64,000 nucleotides of DNA, taken from Ascarosepion bandense. Lineage: Eukaryota > Mollusca > Cephalopoda > Sepiida > Sepiidae. Where the stretch lies: assembly GCA_037127315.1 (NCBI GenBank), contig JBBBDQ010000913.1, positions 7,187,001 through 7,251,000 on the forward strand, read 5' to 3'. The notes under the pieces are model-generated. The model was not told the origin of the DNA. It did not search any database and saw only the letters and a list, made by a program, of their open reading frames with translations. The translations under genes were made by a program, and so were the position numbers. This document shows positions 20,460 to 30,802 of this stretch, piece after piece. Each line of letters opens with the position of its first letter. The first letter of the stretch is position 1.

Positions 20460-20960
20460 AACCCAAAAAAGAAAAAGTAATCATAATCGCAAAAAACTAG
20501 GCACATTACATTTACAAAGTCCATAATTAATGGATTTTTAGAAATAAATTTAACTAATCTCATTATAAAAATATGTTTCCAAATATCTAAACATATAATA
20601 AGGTTCAAGTTTCAGCTCAGTGACACAGAATTGCACATCTGGTTGACATGAAAGGACACAATGTTAAATATGAGAGATTAAATTTCATAATCTCATTAAA
20701 ATCTACGATGACTTAATTGTAGTAGTTTCTATAGCAATGAATTGTTTGATCGGTTACTTTTCTCAAGCGGCATATCAACACTTCTTTGGGTTGTTTAATG
20801 CCGAAATTTAAATATTTTGAGCACATTTTTATGCCGCCAACTAAATATATTTGGAACGGAATTCTATGCCTTCAACTTCAGATAAAATGTATTGTTGGTA
20901 ATTCTATAAATTTTATTGCTGGTAATTTTACTATAAATATATATTGTTGGCAATTTTACT
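20460..20960. other. No recognisable gene
   Basis: AT-rich. Near 20880-20955 a short motif TTGTTGGTAATT.. is repeated three times with changes. Confidence 0.4.
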
Positions 20961-20967
20961 ATTGTGT

Positions 20968-21272
20968 AGATGCGTGTTGTGGTGCAGTAAATGTCGGCCC
21001 GGAACAAGAAATCAGAGAACCGATTTCGAATTCAAGTTGACATTTTTTGCATTCACTTACACGCAAATACCCTTAAGAAAGGTATCAATTTGTCTTTTTC
21101 TTTCGAGTATGGGTTAAATAGGACAGATTGGGTTTTATAGCCTTGGTTGTCAACCAGTCTACCGCAGAAAGTAATAGCAACCTACAGCGTAAAAATCTTC
21201 TGCCCAGTCAGACATATCTCTTTAAGACATGATCGCCCAAGCGTGTATCGCTAATGGCACTTAACTGACTGA
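20968..21272 (+). repeat. tRNA-derived SINE, full length
   Basis: Head to (TGAC)n tail. ATTTTACT just upstream (about 20951) and directly after the tail (21273) is a probable target duplication. Confidence 0.8.
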
Positions 21273-22150
21273 ATTTTACTGTAAATATGTATTCTTGTTA
21301 TTTTTTTTTTATATGTAAAAGCTATTTTTTGAAAGAGTTATTCTTCATGTAAAAGTTACTGTTGAACTTATATTTAACAACAACAACAAAAATACTTGAA
21401 AATAAAAAATGAAAAGAAAAATTAAACTGAAGAGCCACGTCCTATTTCTTCATCTTTGTTGTGTAGAATAATAAATTCGCAAGGGGTGTGTAAGTTTTGA
21501 AATAAATCGGATAAAAATGTGGAAGTGTATGCTAATAGAAATCAGTGAGGATACACATGCACATATCTTCAGTTTTATTTATATAGATTACTTTGGATTT
21601 CTCCAAATCCAAAGTGATGGTGAAATGCAAATAAAAAAAAAAAACATACGAACATAAACGAACTTAAAATTACCAATGCACTCAATACCCTTTAGTGCAA
21701 GAGGGGCGGGACTCCGTGATTACAATTTTTGTCTGGAAAATGCCGTTTAAATAATAAATGAAAATGAATTACACAGACGACAAACACTGAAAATTGCTAT
21801 GATTTACGAAATCCCTACGATTAATATATGAGTGGCCTTATAGTTTTACGTTTATCGCCTGTTCATACTAAATGTGGGATTAAAAAAAAAACTGATATGT
21901 CCCGGAAAGGGATATATATATATATATATTATTCGAAGTAGCTAAGTGGTTTTGGCAAATGTAACTGGGTAGGACAATCTAGCAAGCAGCCGTAATGGAC
22001 TGGTACTCATCGTAGTCGTATGCAGTATGCTTAGGCGTAGGCTTATGCAATAGGCGTAGTCCTAGGCGTCCCCGCCTTAGTCTGTATTGATGGCTGACAC
22101 CAGCCAATCATATTACTGTGAGGGAGAACCAGGGCGTATGCATATTCATT
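21273..22150. other. No recognisable gene
   Basis: AT-rich, with a small (TA)n at 21911-21930 and a short GTAGGCGTA-type repeat near 22010-22060. Nothing else recognised. Confidence 0.4.
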
Positions 22151-22830
22151 ACATAAAAATATTTTCACCGCAAGCAAGGGAATAAAGTAATTAAAAACCA
22201 AGAAGTTAGTGAGTGTTAGAGAATATTAGAATATGAAAATATAGAGAATATGAGAATATGAAAATATAGAGAATATGAGAATATGAGAATATAGAGAATA
22301 TGAGAATATGAAAATATAGAGAATATGAGAATATGAAAATATAGAGAATATGAGAATATAGAGAATATGAGAATATGAAAATATAGAGAATATGAGAATA
22401 TAGAGAATATGAGAATATGAAAATATAGAGAATATAGAGAATATGAGAATATATGAGAATATAGAGAATAGTGAGAATATAGAGAATATGAGAATAATGA
22501 GAATATAGAGAATATGAGAATATGAGGAAAATGCTATTGAAGATAGAGAATAAAATAAAAGAATAAGAATAACGATTGACATTGCATTTAAATTTTTGAA
22601 TTTCAAAACTGACTGGGGAGCAAGAGGCCGGAAAATAGTCCCACATATGAAAAGTACAATAGAAGTAACTATTAACGTAGAACTTACGGTTATATCTAGC
22701 AATTTCAACTGTAAAATGACGAGACCTTGCCGCCAATCTAGTACTGCCTTTAAATTCATAAAGTCTAGGTACCACAGAGGAAAGTTCGTGAGAACAATTA
22801 CCAGGAAAGTATATAGAGAAAAGGCACAAG
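22150..22830 (-). pseudogene. Jockey-like LINE C-terminal end with an internal minisatellite
   Basis: The minus-strand frame from 22829 gives SSVVPRLYEFKGSTRLAARS, FYVNSYFYCTFHMWDYFPAS and FKCNVN, matching the jockey-type C terminus. The 3' UTR is then expanded by an about 310-bp minisatellite (22221-22535) that keeps the frame open and produces an artefactual SYSLYSHI repeat peptide. Confidence 0.7.
22221..22535. repeat. GAATATGA/GAATATAGA minisatellite
   Basis: Roughly 40 short units mixing GAGAATATGA, AAAATATAGA and GAGAATATAGA, inside a LINE 3' UTR. Confidence 0.9.
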
Positions 22831-22835
22831 AAACT

Positions 22836-23685
22836 GTATTATGGCGGTGGGAAAATGATTGAAGCTGAGACGCCAGATCATGGCCAATAATATTGCAGAT
22901 TCTTTTTTTTTATTATTTTATTAAGAATCTCTAAACGTATACTAAGAGTACCAGATCAGATGTAGCAGCAATAATCAAAGCTAGGGCGAATGGTAGAGTT
23001 ACAACTGTAACTTACAAATTTACAAATCTGTAAGTTAGAGTCTGGTGTTCAGAGAGGACAGGTACCAGTTCAGAAGAACATTTCTTAAAGCCTATTACAA
23101 GAACACTATCAAGTTCACATGCTTTGTGAGGACCCCGTTTAGAGATGATAGCAGAAAGCATAGATTAAATTATATGCATATCACTCAATAGAGTCTCAGT
23201 TCTAAGTAGAAAGTCTGGCAAAGATATGTCAGAAAAGTCAGATAAAATTTGTTAACACCTCAATTTGAGTGAAGAAGAGAATAGGAAATCTAATTTTATT
23301 TAACACACAGAGCCTCTAGTATTCACAAGAACCAAACTTTTTGCAGTTATAGGGTGCCTCATTCTATCATCAAACAAAGACTTAGCCTCTTTGAAGACAC
23401 GTGTACAAGAATTTCGAGCCGTTAAAAATAGGCATTTATTGAGATCACTCTGATAAATCCAGAAAAAAGTGATTCCTATGGGCTAAAGCGGTTAAACAGT
23501 CCGGTGAGAGCCAAGAAAAGATTCTGGTTTCACTTGGAATGTAGAGATCTCGTGGTACAATTCTCAATAGGAAGGTTAAGAACATCAATCCAATGGGCGT
23601 CTCAAATAAAGTAACGAAATGAATCCCAATCAGTACGTTGATACTAAAATGAAAAAGAGTATTCTTTCTTTCTAATCTTCTTCTT
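22836..23685. other. No recognisable gene
   Basis: At 22880-23140 traces resemble the jockey coding region just upstream of the SRLWN block (CCAGATCAGATGTAGCAGCA ~ RSGAT..). The rest is unassigned. Confidence 0.35.
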
Positions 23686-24325
23686 CTTCTTCTTCTTCTT
23701 CTTCTTCTTCTATGTGCCATGTCCCTTCAGGACGTTGGCGATCATGGACTTTCACATCTTCCTGTCCCTGGTGGCTCTTAGTATACTTTCTCCTGATACC
23801 CCACCCAAACCCTGTTCTGCCATCGACCTGCTCAAGTCCGTCGAATATGTTATCCGCTGCTTTCCCCTGTCTCTCTTTTTCTCTATCTGACCTGTGAGTA
23901 TCAGATTCTCCAAGCCCTCTTTCTTCATCACATGTACCAGGAACTTTAGCTGTATTTTCCTGATGCTCAGTATAAATTTCCTTTTCGTTTCTATCCTTTC
24001 CAAAACTTCATCATTGTTCATATGCTCGATCCATGATATCCACAGCATCCTTATGTATAACCACAATTCAGTTGATTCAAGTTTTTCCTTAATCTTTGAT
24101 GATATTGTCCAGCATTTGCTGTCATACTGAAGAACAGACATCAATAGCAATCCAGTACTCTCTTCTTTGTTTCTAGCGAAATTTTTCTGTCTTTTAATAC
24201 TCTGCTCAGCTTCTTGAATGCATCCTTCACCATGCCAATTCGCCTTCGAATCTCTGTGTCACACTTTCCGTTTTCTGTTAGAATACTTCCCAAGTAGTTA
24301 AATTTTTGTACCTGCTTGATTTCAG

Positions 24326-24327
<2 letters not shown>
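23676..24327 (-). pseudogene. RTE/L2-like LINE, C-terminal half (copy 1)
   Basis: Minus strand: EIKQVQKFNYLGSILTENGK at the 5' end, then SVLQYDSKCWT, ELWLYIRMLWISWIEHMNND, IRKIQLKFLVHVMKKEGLEN, LILTGQIEKKRDRGKQRITY, and the 3' end followed by (GAA)n (minus strand). This is the conserved region C-terminal to the RT domain in RTE/L2-type LINEs. Clade not certain. Frameshifts are present; 5' truncation at the KQVQKFxYLG codons, where a (TG)n array begins. Confidence 0.75.

Positions 24328-24329
<2 letters not shown>

Positions 24330-24377
<48 letters not shown>
24330..24377. repeat. (TG)n array
   Basis: 24 TG units at the truncated 5' edge of a LINE copy. Confidence 0.95.
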
Positions 24378-24555
24378 AAATAAACATTAAAAATATAGTG
24401 AAATCTTCAATTAAACTATCTAAAACAGGCCTCTCATAAAAAATATTCTAATTTAAACAGAAGATATCTACACCAAGCACAAAGGGAGAATACTTAAACC
24501 ATTTGCAATTTACTATCGAAATTCTCTTCATAACTAAGTCATTAAATGAGTTACA

Positions 24556-25105
24556 TGAAATTCTTCTTCTATATGCCGTGTCCCTTCAGGGTGCAGATGA
24601 TCATGACCTTCCACATCTCCCTGTTCCTTGTAGCTCTTAATACGCTTTCTCTTTTTACCTCTCCCAAACCCTGCTTTGACATCCATCTGCTCAAGTCCAT
24701 CAAGTATGTCACGCATTACTTTCCCCTGTTACTCTCTATCCGACCTGTGAGTATGAGATTCTCCAAGCCCTCCTTCCTCATTACATGTCCAACAAACTTT
24801 AGGTGCATTTTCCTGATGTTAAGAATCAGTTTTCTTTTCGTTTCTATCCTCTTCAAAACCTCGTAGTTTAGGTCCAAGATATCCTCAGCATCCACCTGTA
24901 GAACCACATTTCGGTTGCTTCAAGTCTTTCCTTTATCTTTCATGAGATTGACCAGCATTCGCTGCCATATTGAAGGACATATATCACATAACAATCAAGC
25001 ACTCTTATCTTTGTTTCTAACGAAATTTTTCTTTCTCTTAATACTTTACTCAGCTTTTGAAAATCACCTTTGGCCATGTCAATACGCCTTCGGATCTCAA
25101 AAAGT
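24556..25105 (-). pseudogene. RTE/L2-like LINE, C-terminal half (copy 2)
   Basis: Minus strand: EIRRRIDMAK, then WFYR-like codons, VLKRIETKRKLILNIRKMHL, KFVGHVMRKEGLENLILTGR and a (GAA)n end (minus strand). Frameshifted and 5' truncated. Confidence 0.7.
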
Positions 25106-25149
25106 CAGAGTTGGTTTAAAAAATCTGTAAAATAAAGATTTTTACTCAT

Positions 25150-25345
25150 GATATATATATGTGTGTGTGTGTGTGTGTATATATGTGTGTGTATATATAT
25201 GTGTGTGTGTGTGTGTATATATATGTGTGTGTATATATATATGTGTATATATATATGTGTATATATATATGTGTATATATATATGTATGTATATATATAT
25301 ATATGTATATATATATACATACATATATATATATATATATATTAT
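25150..25345. repeat. Compound (TG)n(TA)n microsatellite
   Basis: Alternating TGTG and TATA blocks for almost 200 bp. Confidence 0.95.
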
Positions 25346-25371
25346 AAGTTATAGATCAGAACATGTATAAA

Positions 25372-25446
25372 TTATAATTTACTACAAAAGTGTACATTTT
25401 GTTTCGACATCAAAAAACCAATGTCTCATCAGGTAGTTAATAATGA
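25372..25446 (-). ncRNA. Hammerhead ribozyme motif, core intact
   Basis: On the minus strand: CUGAUGA (plus 25432-25426); stem II GACAT/ATGTC (25425-25421 with 25410-25406) with a 10-nt loop; GAAA (25405-25402); stem III ACAAAA/TTTTGT (25402-25397 with 25389-25384) with a 7-nt loop; then A17 at 25383 as cleavage site. Stem I starts TAC/GTA and continues after an internal loop with ATTAT/ATAAT. A at position 17 is allowed (H) though less common than C. Adjacent to the (TA)n array ending at 25345. Activity is inferred from the motif. Confidence 0.7.
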
Positions 25447-25489
25447 TGGTACTAAACGTTATTTTTGAAAAAGAAAATTAAAAAATCTC

Positions 25490-25914
25490 ACTTCCCCTTA
25501 TTTTGGGATTTTTTTTTTGTACGAGATAAAGAGGATAGAAAAGAAGGGAAAACAAAAGAGGAAATCGAAAAAAGGGGGGGGGGACACAAAAAGGAAAGAG
25601 AGATACATAAGAAAAAAGAGCAGAATAAAGAAAATAAAAAGAACACTAGAATATAAAATATAGAGAAAATAAAAAATAACAACAAAACAATTAAGAAACT
25701 ACTAAAAAATGAAAAGAAATCTTGGACCAGATTGATAGAATACCACTCCACTATACCCACATTATACGGCTTACCCAAGGAACACCAACACGACATACCT
25801 ATCAAACTCATTGTGTCCGGAATCAACAGTGCACATTCACAAGTTAGCTAGAACCAAGGAACGATCAACACAACACATGTCGAACACTCTGGTGACTTAA
25901 TCCAGGAAATACAA
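25490..25914. other. A-rich, no recognisable gene
   Basis: Long purine-rich stretch (25530-25720) with a G8 run. No domain is visible in its frames. Confidence 0.4.
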
Positions 25915-26558
25915 ATCGTTACAGGTGAGGGACTTTAAAATCAAGCAGGTACAAAAATTTAAATACCTAAGAAGTGATCTAACAGAAGACGGAAAGTGTG
26001 ACACTGAGATCCGAAGGCGAATTGGCATGGCAAAAGAAGCATTCCAGAAGTTGAGTAAAGTATTAAGAAACAGGACAATTTTGCTAAAACCAAGAGGAGA
26101 GTACTGGGTTGTTATGTGATGTCTGTTCTTCAATATGGTAGAGAATGTTCGACAATATCTTTGAAGATGAAGGAAAAACTTGAAGCTGCTGAAAGTGGTT
26201 CTACAGAAGAATGCTGCGGATATCATGGACCGAGCATGTGAGCAATGACGCGGTTTTGGAAAGGATGGAAACGAAAAAGAAATTAATATTGACCATCAGG
26301 AAGAAACAATTAAAGTTCCTGGGACATGCAATGAGAAAGGAATGCTTGAAGAACCTTATACTAACAGGCCAGATAGAGGGAAAAAGAGACAGGGGAAAGC
26401 AGGGGATAACATATTTGAAGGACCTGATCAGGTGTATGACGGAACGAGGGTTGCATGGTGCAACAGGAGAAAGCGTGCTAAGAGCCCCCAGGGATAGGGA
26501 GATGTGGAAAGCCATGATCGCCTACGTCCTGAAAGGACATGGCACATAAAAGAAACAT
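25915..26558 (+). pseudogene. RTE/L2-like LINE, C-terminal half (copy 3)
   Basis: Plus strand: IKQVQKFKYLRSDLTEDGKC, EIRRRIGMAKEAFQKLSKVL, then after frameshifts MLRISWTEHVSNDAVLERME, IRKKQLKFLGHAMRKECLKN, LILTGQIEGKRDRGKQGITY and MWKAMIAYVLKGHGT. Ends CATGGCACATAAAAGAAA. It is the least damaged copy of this C-terminal half, is 5' truncated at the KQVQKF codons and abuts an oppositely oriented copy of the preceding RT part. Confidence 0.8.
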
Positions 26559-27040
26559 TTCCCCGGTATTTAAATTTCTTCACTTGTTTAATTCTAGTTT
26601 CTCCGACCTGTAGTTGGCATTTTGGGGTTTTCCTTTTGCTGATGACCATACATTCAGTTTTCTTGAAGTTTATGCTCAGTCCTTTCTTCTCGCTTTCTCT
26701 TACTTCCTTTTGTAGGAGGTTTTGTATTTTCTTTTCCGTGTCTTCTATCAGCACCGTGTCATCCGCGTATCTTACATCGTTGAGATTGTGGCCGCCAATG
26801 ATTTTATTTCTCTTAGAATTGTTTCGCTTTATAAGTTGAGTAGATCCGGTGAGAAAACACATCCTTGTCTTAAGCCTTTTCTTTATTTCTGCGTATCTGC
26901 TGAATTCATTTCCTATTCGTACGCAAGCGGTTTGCTGGTAATATAGGTTCTTGATTATCTTCATGTCTTTTCCAAAAATATCGAGATTGCCGACCAACTC
27001 TATCACAAAATGCCTCAATGTACTGAGAAACACCCACAAA
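26559..27040 (-). pseudogene. RTE/L2-like LINE, RT core fragment
   Basis: Minus strand: ELVGNLDIFGKDMKIIKNLY, TACVRIGNEFSRYAEIKK, GGHNLNDVRYADDTVLIEDT (intact YADD box), KKGLSINFKKTECMVISKRK, CQLQVGETRIKQVKKFKYRG. It ends exactly where the plus-strand C-terminal half next to it begins in the protein. No stop in most of the frame. Confidence 0.8.
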
Positions 27041-27090
27041 AGCTTAAAAAAGAAATGCTTTCTCTACCCGTCCACAAAAATATAAAAATA

Positions 27091-27610
27091 CTAGTAGTAT
27101 AGCCTGGCGTTGCTCGGGTGTAATGAAAGCTTTAAAACTAATCCATGGCCCTGGAGTTCAGACTCAGCCTAAAGAATATTTGTGTGAAGTTTGGTGGAAA
27201 TCGGATAAAAATTGTGGATTTGTATAAGGGACATACAGACAGATAAACAGACACACAAACATCTTGCCTTTTATATATATATATATATTATCGATTTTCT
27301 GCACTATTGCAAGAACTGCAACCTTGAAACTTCTGAATATCGTTTCTTATGTCTTTGTCTATAAGTGTATCAAATTTGATTAAAATCGGACCACGCTTTC
27401 TATAACCCGATTTTTTCGATTATCGATTTTCGATATTTATCGGGGGTACTTCGACAGAAAACCTAGCTAAGAATACTCGCAGACGCTTATAGTACAACTG
27501 TGTAAATTTTCAAGAAAATCGGTTCAGCCGTTTCGGAGTCTATAGGTAACGGACACACACACGCCCAAACACATACACACACACAAAGTTCCATTTATAA
27601 ATAAGTTTAC
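27091..27610 (-). mobile_element. Non-autonomous Helitron
   Basis: The CTAG end (plus CTAGTAGTATAGCC) is at 27091 and the start (AAACTTATTTATAAATGGAA) at about 27610. Central deletion relative to 9485-10251. Confidence 0.8.
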
Positions 27611-27649
27611 ATACAAACTAATCACTAACCATTGTTTTTTTTTTCTTCC

Positions 27650-27794
27650 AAGAATATTTTCTACAAATTCAAAAGAGGATCTGCAAAAGAATCGATCACG
27701 ATTTGGCAGCACAACTTCAGTCACTTTCTCACCGTCGGGATGTAGCTTCCCTCTGTCTTTTCTACAAATATTATCAAGGCTTCTCATCTCACGA
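27650..27794 (+). pseudogene. Jockey/Nimbus-like LINE, first part (continues at 28569)
   Basis: Reads QRRICKRIDHDLAAQLQSLS then HRRDVASLCLFYKYYQGFSS, matching QRRICNVIDTDLADRLQSLS at 51.4 kb. Interrupted after the codons for SHE by a 761-bp LINE insertion bounded by the 13-bp repeat TCTCATCTCACGA (27782-27794 and 28556-28568). Confidence 0.8.
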
Positions 27795-28555
27795 GATCTA
27801 TGCAGCTTGTTAGTATATGTTTCACTGTGTAGAACTCCTGACATGGATGCAAATTGGTGCCTCCTCACCCTTTATTAGGTGTGCATGGGTGACAGCGGTG
27901 TGGCCTATTTGAAGTCTAGTCATTATTACTTCTTCTCTTCTTGACATTTTGCTATTGGAAATGTTAACTTCTATCTATTCTTTGAGGATGGGTTTAATTT
28001 TGTAGAGTTTGTTATTTTTGTAAGAGTTCCACAACTCTTGCCATTTGGTACTAATAAAGTTGTTGGTAGTAATAAAGTTGTTGATTAGAGGTTTGTAATC
28101 CGTGTGGGGTACTTTTATATCACTAATGTTGATGTTTAATGATCTTTTAGCTGCTATGTCTAATTTTTCATTTCCTCTGAGATCAATGTGGCTGGGAATC
28201 CAGCATAAAATAGTGTTTTTGTTTTGGGTGATGAGGTTGATTCCTTGTAGGAGATTGATGATCAGAGGGTTATTTAAATGTTTGTTTTTAGTGCCTTATG
28301 CGATTAAGATACTATCAAGAAAGACATATTCAACAAAGCTGACCCAAATGACCTTTTAGAATTTTTAAAAGCCACAAAATTATATCACAAAATCGTATAA
28401 CCATCACATATCAAATCCCAACGCCTCTACTTATATCTCGACAGCAATACTCACAAAAGATCAAGAAGCAGTAAACAAAAGCGAAGCAAATTCTTCAGCA
28501 TTAAATGATCCAAAAGGGTAGATATGCTGGTAAAACAAACAACTAAACTAAACTA
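27795..28555 (-). pseudogene. I/jockey-group LINE end with RNase H domain, inserted in another LINE
   Basis: Minus strand: WIPSHIDLRGNEKLDIAAKR, then TNNFISTKWQELWNSYKN, and MTRLQIGHTAVTHAHLIKGE. IPSHxxxxGNExxD and TRLxIGHTxxTHxxLL are conserved in the RNase H domain and following linker of I/jockey-group LINEs. The frame is broken further 5' (28300-28550). The whole unit is flanked by the 13-bp target duplication. It is an independent, later insertion than its host. Confidence 0.8.
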
Positions 28556-28935
28556 TCTCATCTCACGAACTTATCTCCCTGGTGCCTCCTTTACACGAAT
28601 TTTCTCATGCTACTAGACTGGCAACTAGGTCCCACCCTTTTACAGTAAAAACGGTTAAATGTAACAGTCTCTTCTACGCTTTCAATTTCTTTTCTCGCAC
28701 TTCCCGCCTTTGGAACTCTCATACGTACACTTGCTTCCTTGATAGCTACAATCTCAAAGAATTTAAGTGCAACGTCAATTGCCATCTTTTTCCCTTTGAT
28801 TTGTATCTTTCTCTTATCCTTTCCTCTACCCACCTGTACCTTGTTCCTCTTTCTTTTAGCTCTTCTCACTTGTAACCCCCTGCACATCAATAGCAGTACT
28901 GCCTTGCTTGAGGTAAGTCAATTGAAAAAAAAAAG
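28556..28935 (+). pseudogene. Jockey/Nimbus-like LINE, second part to 3' end
   Basis: Continues the frame of 27650-27794: LISLVPPLHEFSHATRLATR, SHPFTVKTVKCNSLFYAFNF, FSRTSRLWNS and YNLKEFKCNVNCHLF, then the 3' UTR (CCCCCTGCACATCAATAGC) and A-tail near 28925-28935. Confidence 0.8.
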
Positions 28936-28937
28936 TA

Positions 28938-29610
28938 AAAATTCGGTTTACCTATGGAGCTACCTATCAGTGGTGTTCACGCTTGCCCCCTTTTTTTAAT
29001 TCTTTAAATTTGAACCATTTAAACACATCATAACAAATACTTCTACATACCTAAAATATATAGATGACCTCCTCTTATTACCTATATACAAATCTATTAG
29101 ACTTAATGAAACTCAATAAAGCTGAACCTACCTTTGAATTCACACACGAATTTCAAATAAACAACTCTTTACCTTTCCTCGACATCTTATTAATACGCAA
29201 CAATGAGAAATTAGATCGCTACCACCACCCCGAAGACAATCGGAGATATAATTAGAAAGAAAAATAAAACTCAGCACCATTTTCAAATGCCAGGCTTTAT
29301 CAAATAATTTGTTTACAATGCAAACATATTTATGTTAAGGAGACGGCACGTAACCTGAAAGCCCGCATCTACGAACACAAGAGATACTTGCGAAAGATCT
29401 AACTCACTCGTTTCACATCGAAATGATGCTGGCTATAACTTTGGTTTCACTAATGTCACCCTTATAAAATAATAAAGTCGTTCTTTAAGGAGAAAATACA
29501 TTGAAAACCTAACAATAACATTACTCTTGACTATAAACACACGCTTAAAACATTAAACTACGTCACCATCTTTCTATGAAAACATTTCTCAAAGAATCCA
29601 GCTTATATCT
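28938..29610 (+). pseudogene. Penelope-like element: RT C-terminal part plus GIY-YIG
   Basis: Reads FGLPMELPISGVHACPLF (normally LPMGSPISG), YLKYIDDLLLLPIYK (RT box, YIDD), LNKAEPTFEFTHEFQINNSL, PFLDILLIRNNEKL, then YQIICLQCKHIYVKETARNL with KARIYEHKRYLRK (GIY-YIG domain, here IYVKET for YIGET). This is the order of a Penelope-like RT fused to a GIY-YIG nuclease. Frameshifts and stops are present. Starts right after the LINE A-tail. Confidence 0.8.
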
Positions 29611-29770
29611 AATACGAAGAATACATGATTAAAAAGATTCAACTAAAACCAGAATGTTGCGACACTAAGGTGCTTTGACCGACCCTCACAATGGTGAAGA
29701 CATCAGATCTGCTACTAGACGCACACCCATCCGACGCACACACATATACAATTACGAACATACATTGCCG
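29610..29770. other. Unassigned, possibly Penelope-like 3' region
   Basis: No coding signal. Lies between the GIY-YIG remnant and a (CTAT)n array. Confidence 0.35.
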
Positions 29771-29789
29771 TTGACGCCCATTTAGATAT

Positions 29790-29848
<59 letters not shown>

Positions 29849-29856
29849 CAGTCACC

Positions 29857-29902
<46 letters not shown>
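29790..29902. repeat. (CTAT)n microsatellite
   Basis: Two long runs separated by CTCAGTCACC. Confidence 0.95.
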
Positions 29903-29904
<2 letters not shown>

Positions 29905-29939
29905 CAATATATTCATGTCCATCTCAGTATATTTACGCT

Positions 29940-30410
29940 TATCTCTCAGATGCCTTAATAAATCCATTTGAAGCAACGAAAAACCCTGGCGAGCAAATAA
30001 CACCCACGAAAATGCAAGTTGGGAAGATAAGTTTTGAATATTTTATTTTACTGTTAACTTTCTATTTCTAAATAAAAAACACTTTACTCACAAAGACTGT
30101 TTGTCTAAAAAGCGTTACCCTCCCGAAATACACTGTTCGACAGATATTTTTGGAAAAACATAATCTTTGTTTTGAATGTTGGTGCGTGTTAATATATATA
30201 TATATATAATTTAGAAATGTTGAAACCTAGGAATATTTTTATTTTAAAGTTTCAGTATCCCCTCTCCTCTGCGTAAATGTATAGTTTATCAAGGTAAATA
30301 TCACTTTAGTTCGATGATGTCGGAAAGAACGAAGCTCGTTACATGAAAAACCTTTTTCTACTTTGTCATTATTTTGTCTAATATATATATATTAATTATT
30401 TTCAACCTAG
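29940..30410. other. No recognisable gene; ends in a splice-acceptor-like site
   Basis: AT-rich. The last bases TTTTCAACCTAG look like an acceptor for the frame that follows. Confidence 0.35.
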
Positions 30411-30619
30411 GAAAGGCATTAAAGCCACAAAGACGCAGGTACGGCATATTCGGATATTTATGTGGTGGTTTTGTATGGATAAATTGGATAATATTTTATG
30501 TATTGTCCTTAGCTTTATACTTGCATGGAGCATCATCAGCCGATGAGGAAATGAAAATTAAATGTATTTTAAGAAGTACATGGTGTGATAACTTTTTGAA
30601 TTTCATTTTCAAAATATGA
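30411..30619 (+). CDS. Possible terminal exon with one membrane segment, unidentified
   Basis: After CAACCTAG the frame (first two bases complete a split codon) reads KALKPQRRRYGIFGYLCGGF, VWINWIIFYVLSLALYL and HGASSADEEMKIKCILRSTW up to a stop at 30617-30619. A basic stretch precedes a strongly hydrophobic segment of about 25 residues, as in a membrane anchor. The sequence is non-repetitive here. The phase would also accept exon 2 of the gene at 13.65 kb, so an alternative last exon is conceivable but speculative. No family recognised. Confidence 0.3.
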
Positions 30620-30626
30620 AGAAAAT

Positions 30627-30628
<2 letters not shown>

Positions 30629-30674
<46 letters not shown>
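30629..30674. repeat. (TA)n array
   Basis: Ends exactly at the palindrome. Confidence 0.95.
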
Positions 30675-30679
<5 letters not shown>

Positions 30680-30802
30680 GAGAAAAAATCGCAAGATTGC
30701 CAAGACCTACCGCGGTTTCGCACAACGGCTCGTCAGGGCCATGACGAGCCGTTGTGCGAAACCGCGGTAGGTCTTGGCGATCTTGCGATTTTTTCTCGTG
30801 TG
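30675..30802. repeat. 60-bp-arm palindrome with hammerhead-like core
   Basis: Left arm 30675-30734, 8-bp centre AGGGCCAT, right arm 30743-30802; one mismatch in 60. On the minus strand the left arm reads CUGACGA, then GCCGTTGTGC, then GAAACC and GGTAGGTC: a hammerhead-like order. Stem I is not convincing. Lies directly at the end of a (TA)n array. Confidence 0.85.

Noticed and set aside
22206..22829. 207-codon frame with SYSLYSHI repeats resembling a repetitive membrane protein
   Set aside because: The repetitive part is a minisatellite in a LINE 3' UTR; only the first about 100 codons are LINE-derived coding sequence.
25105..25370. Frames of alternating YI, VC and TH dipeptides
   Set aside because: Products of (TG)n(TA)n arrays.
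29790..29902. CRISPR-like spaced repeats
   Set aside because: It is a simple (CTAT)n microsatellite with one interruption; no spacers or cas genes, and the DNA is eukaryotic.
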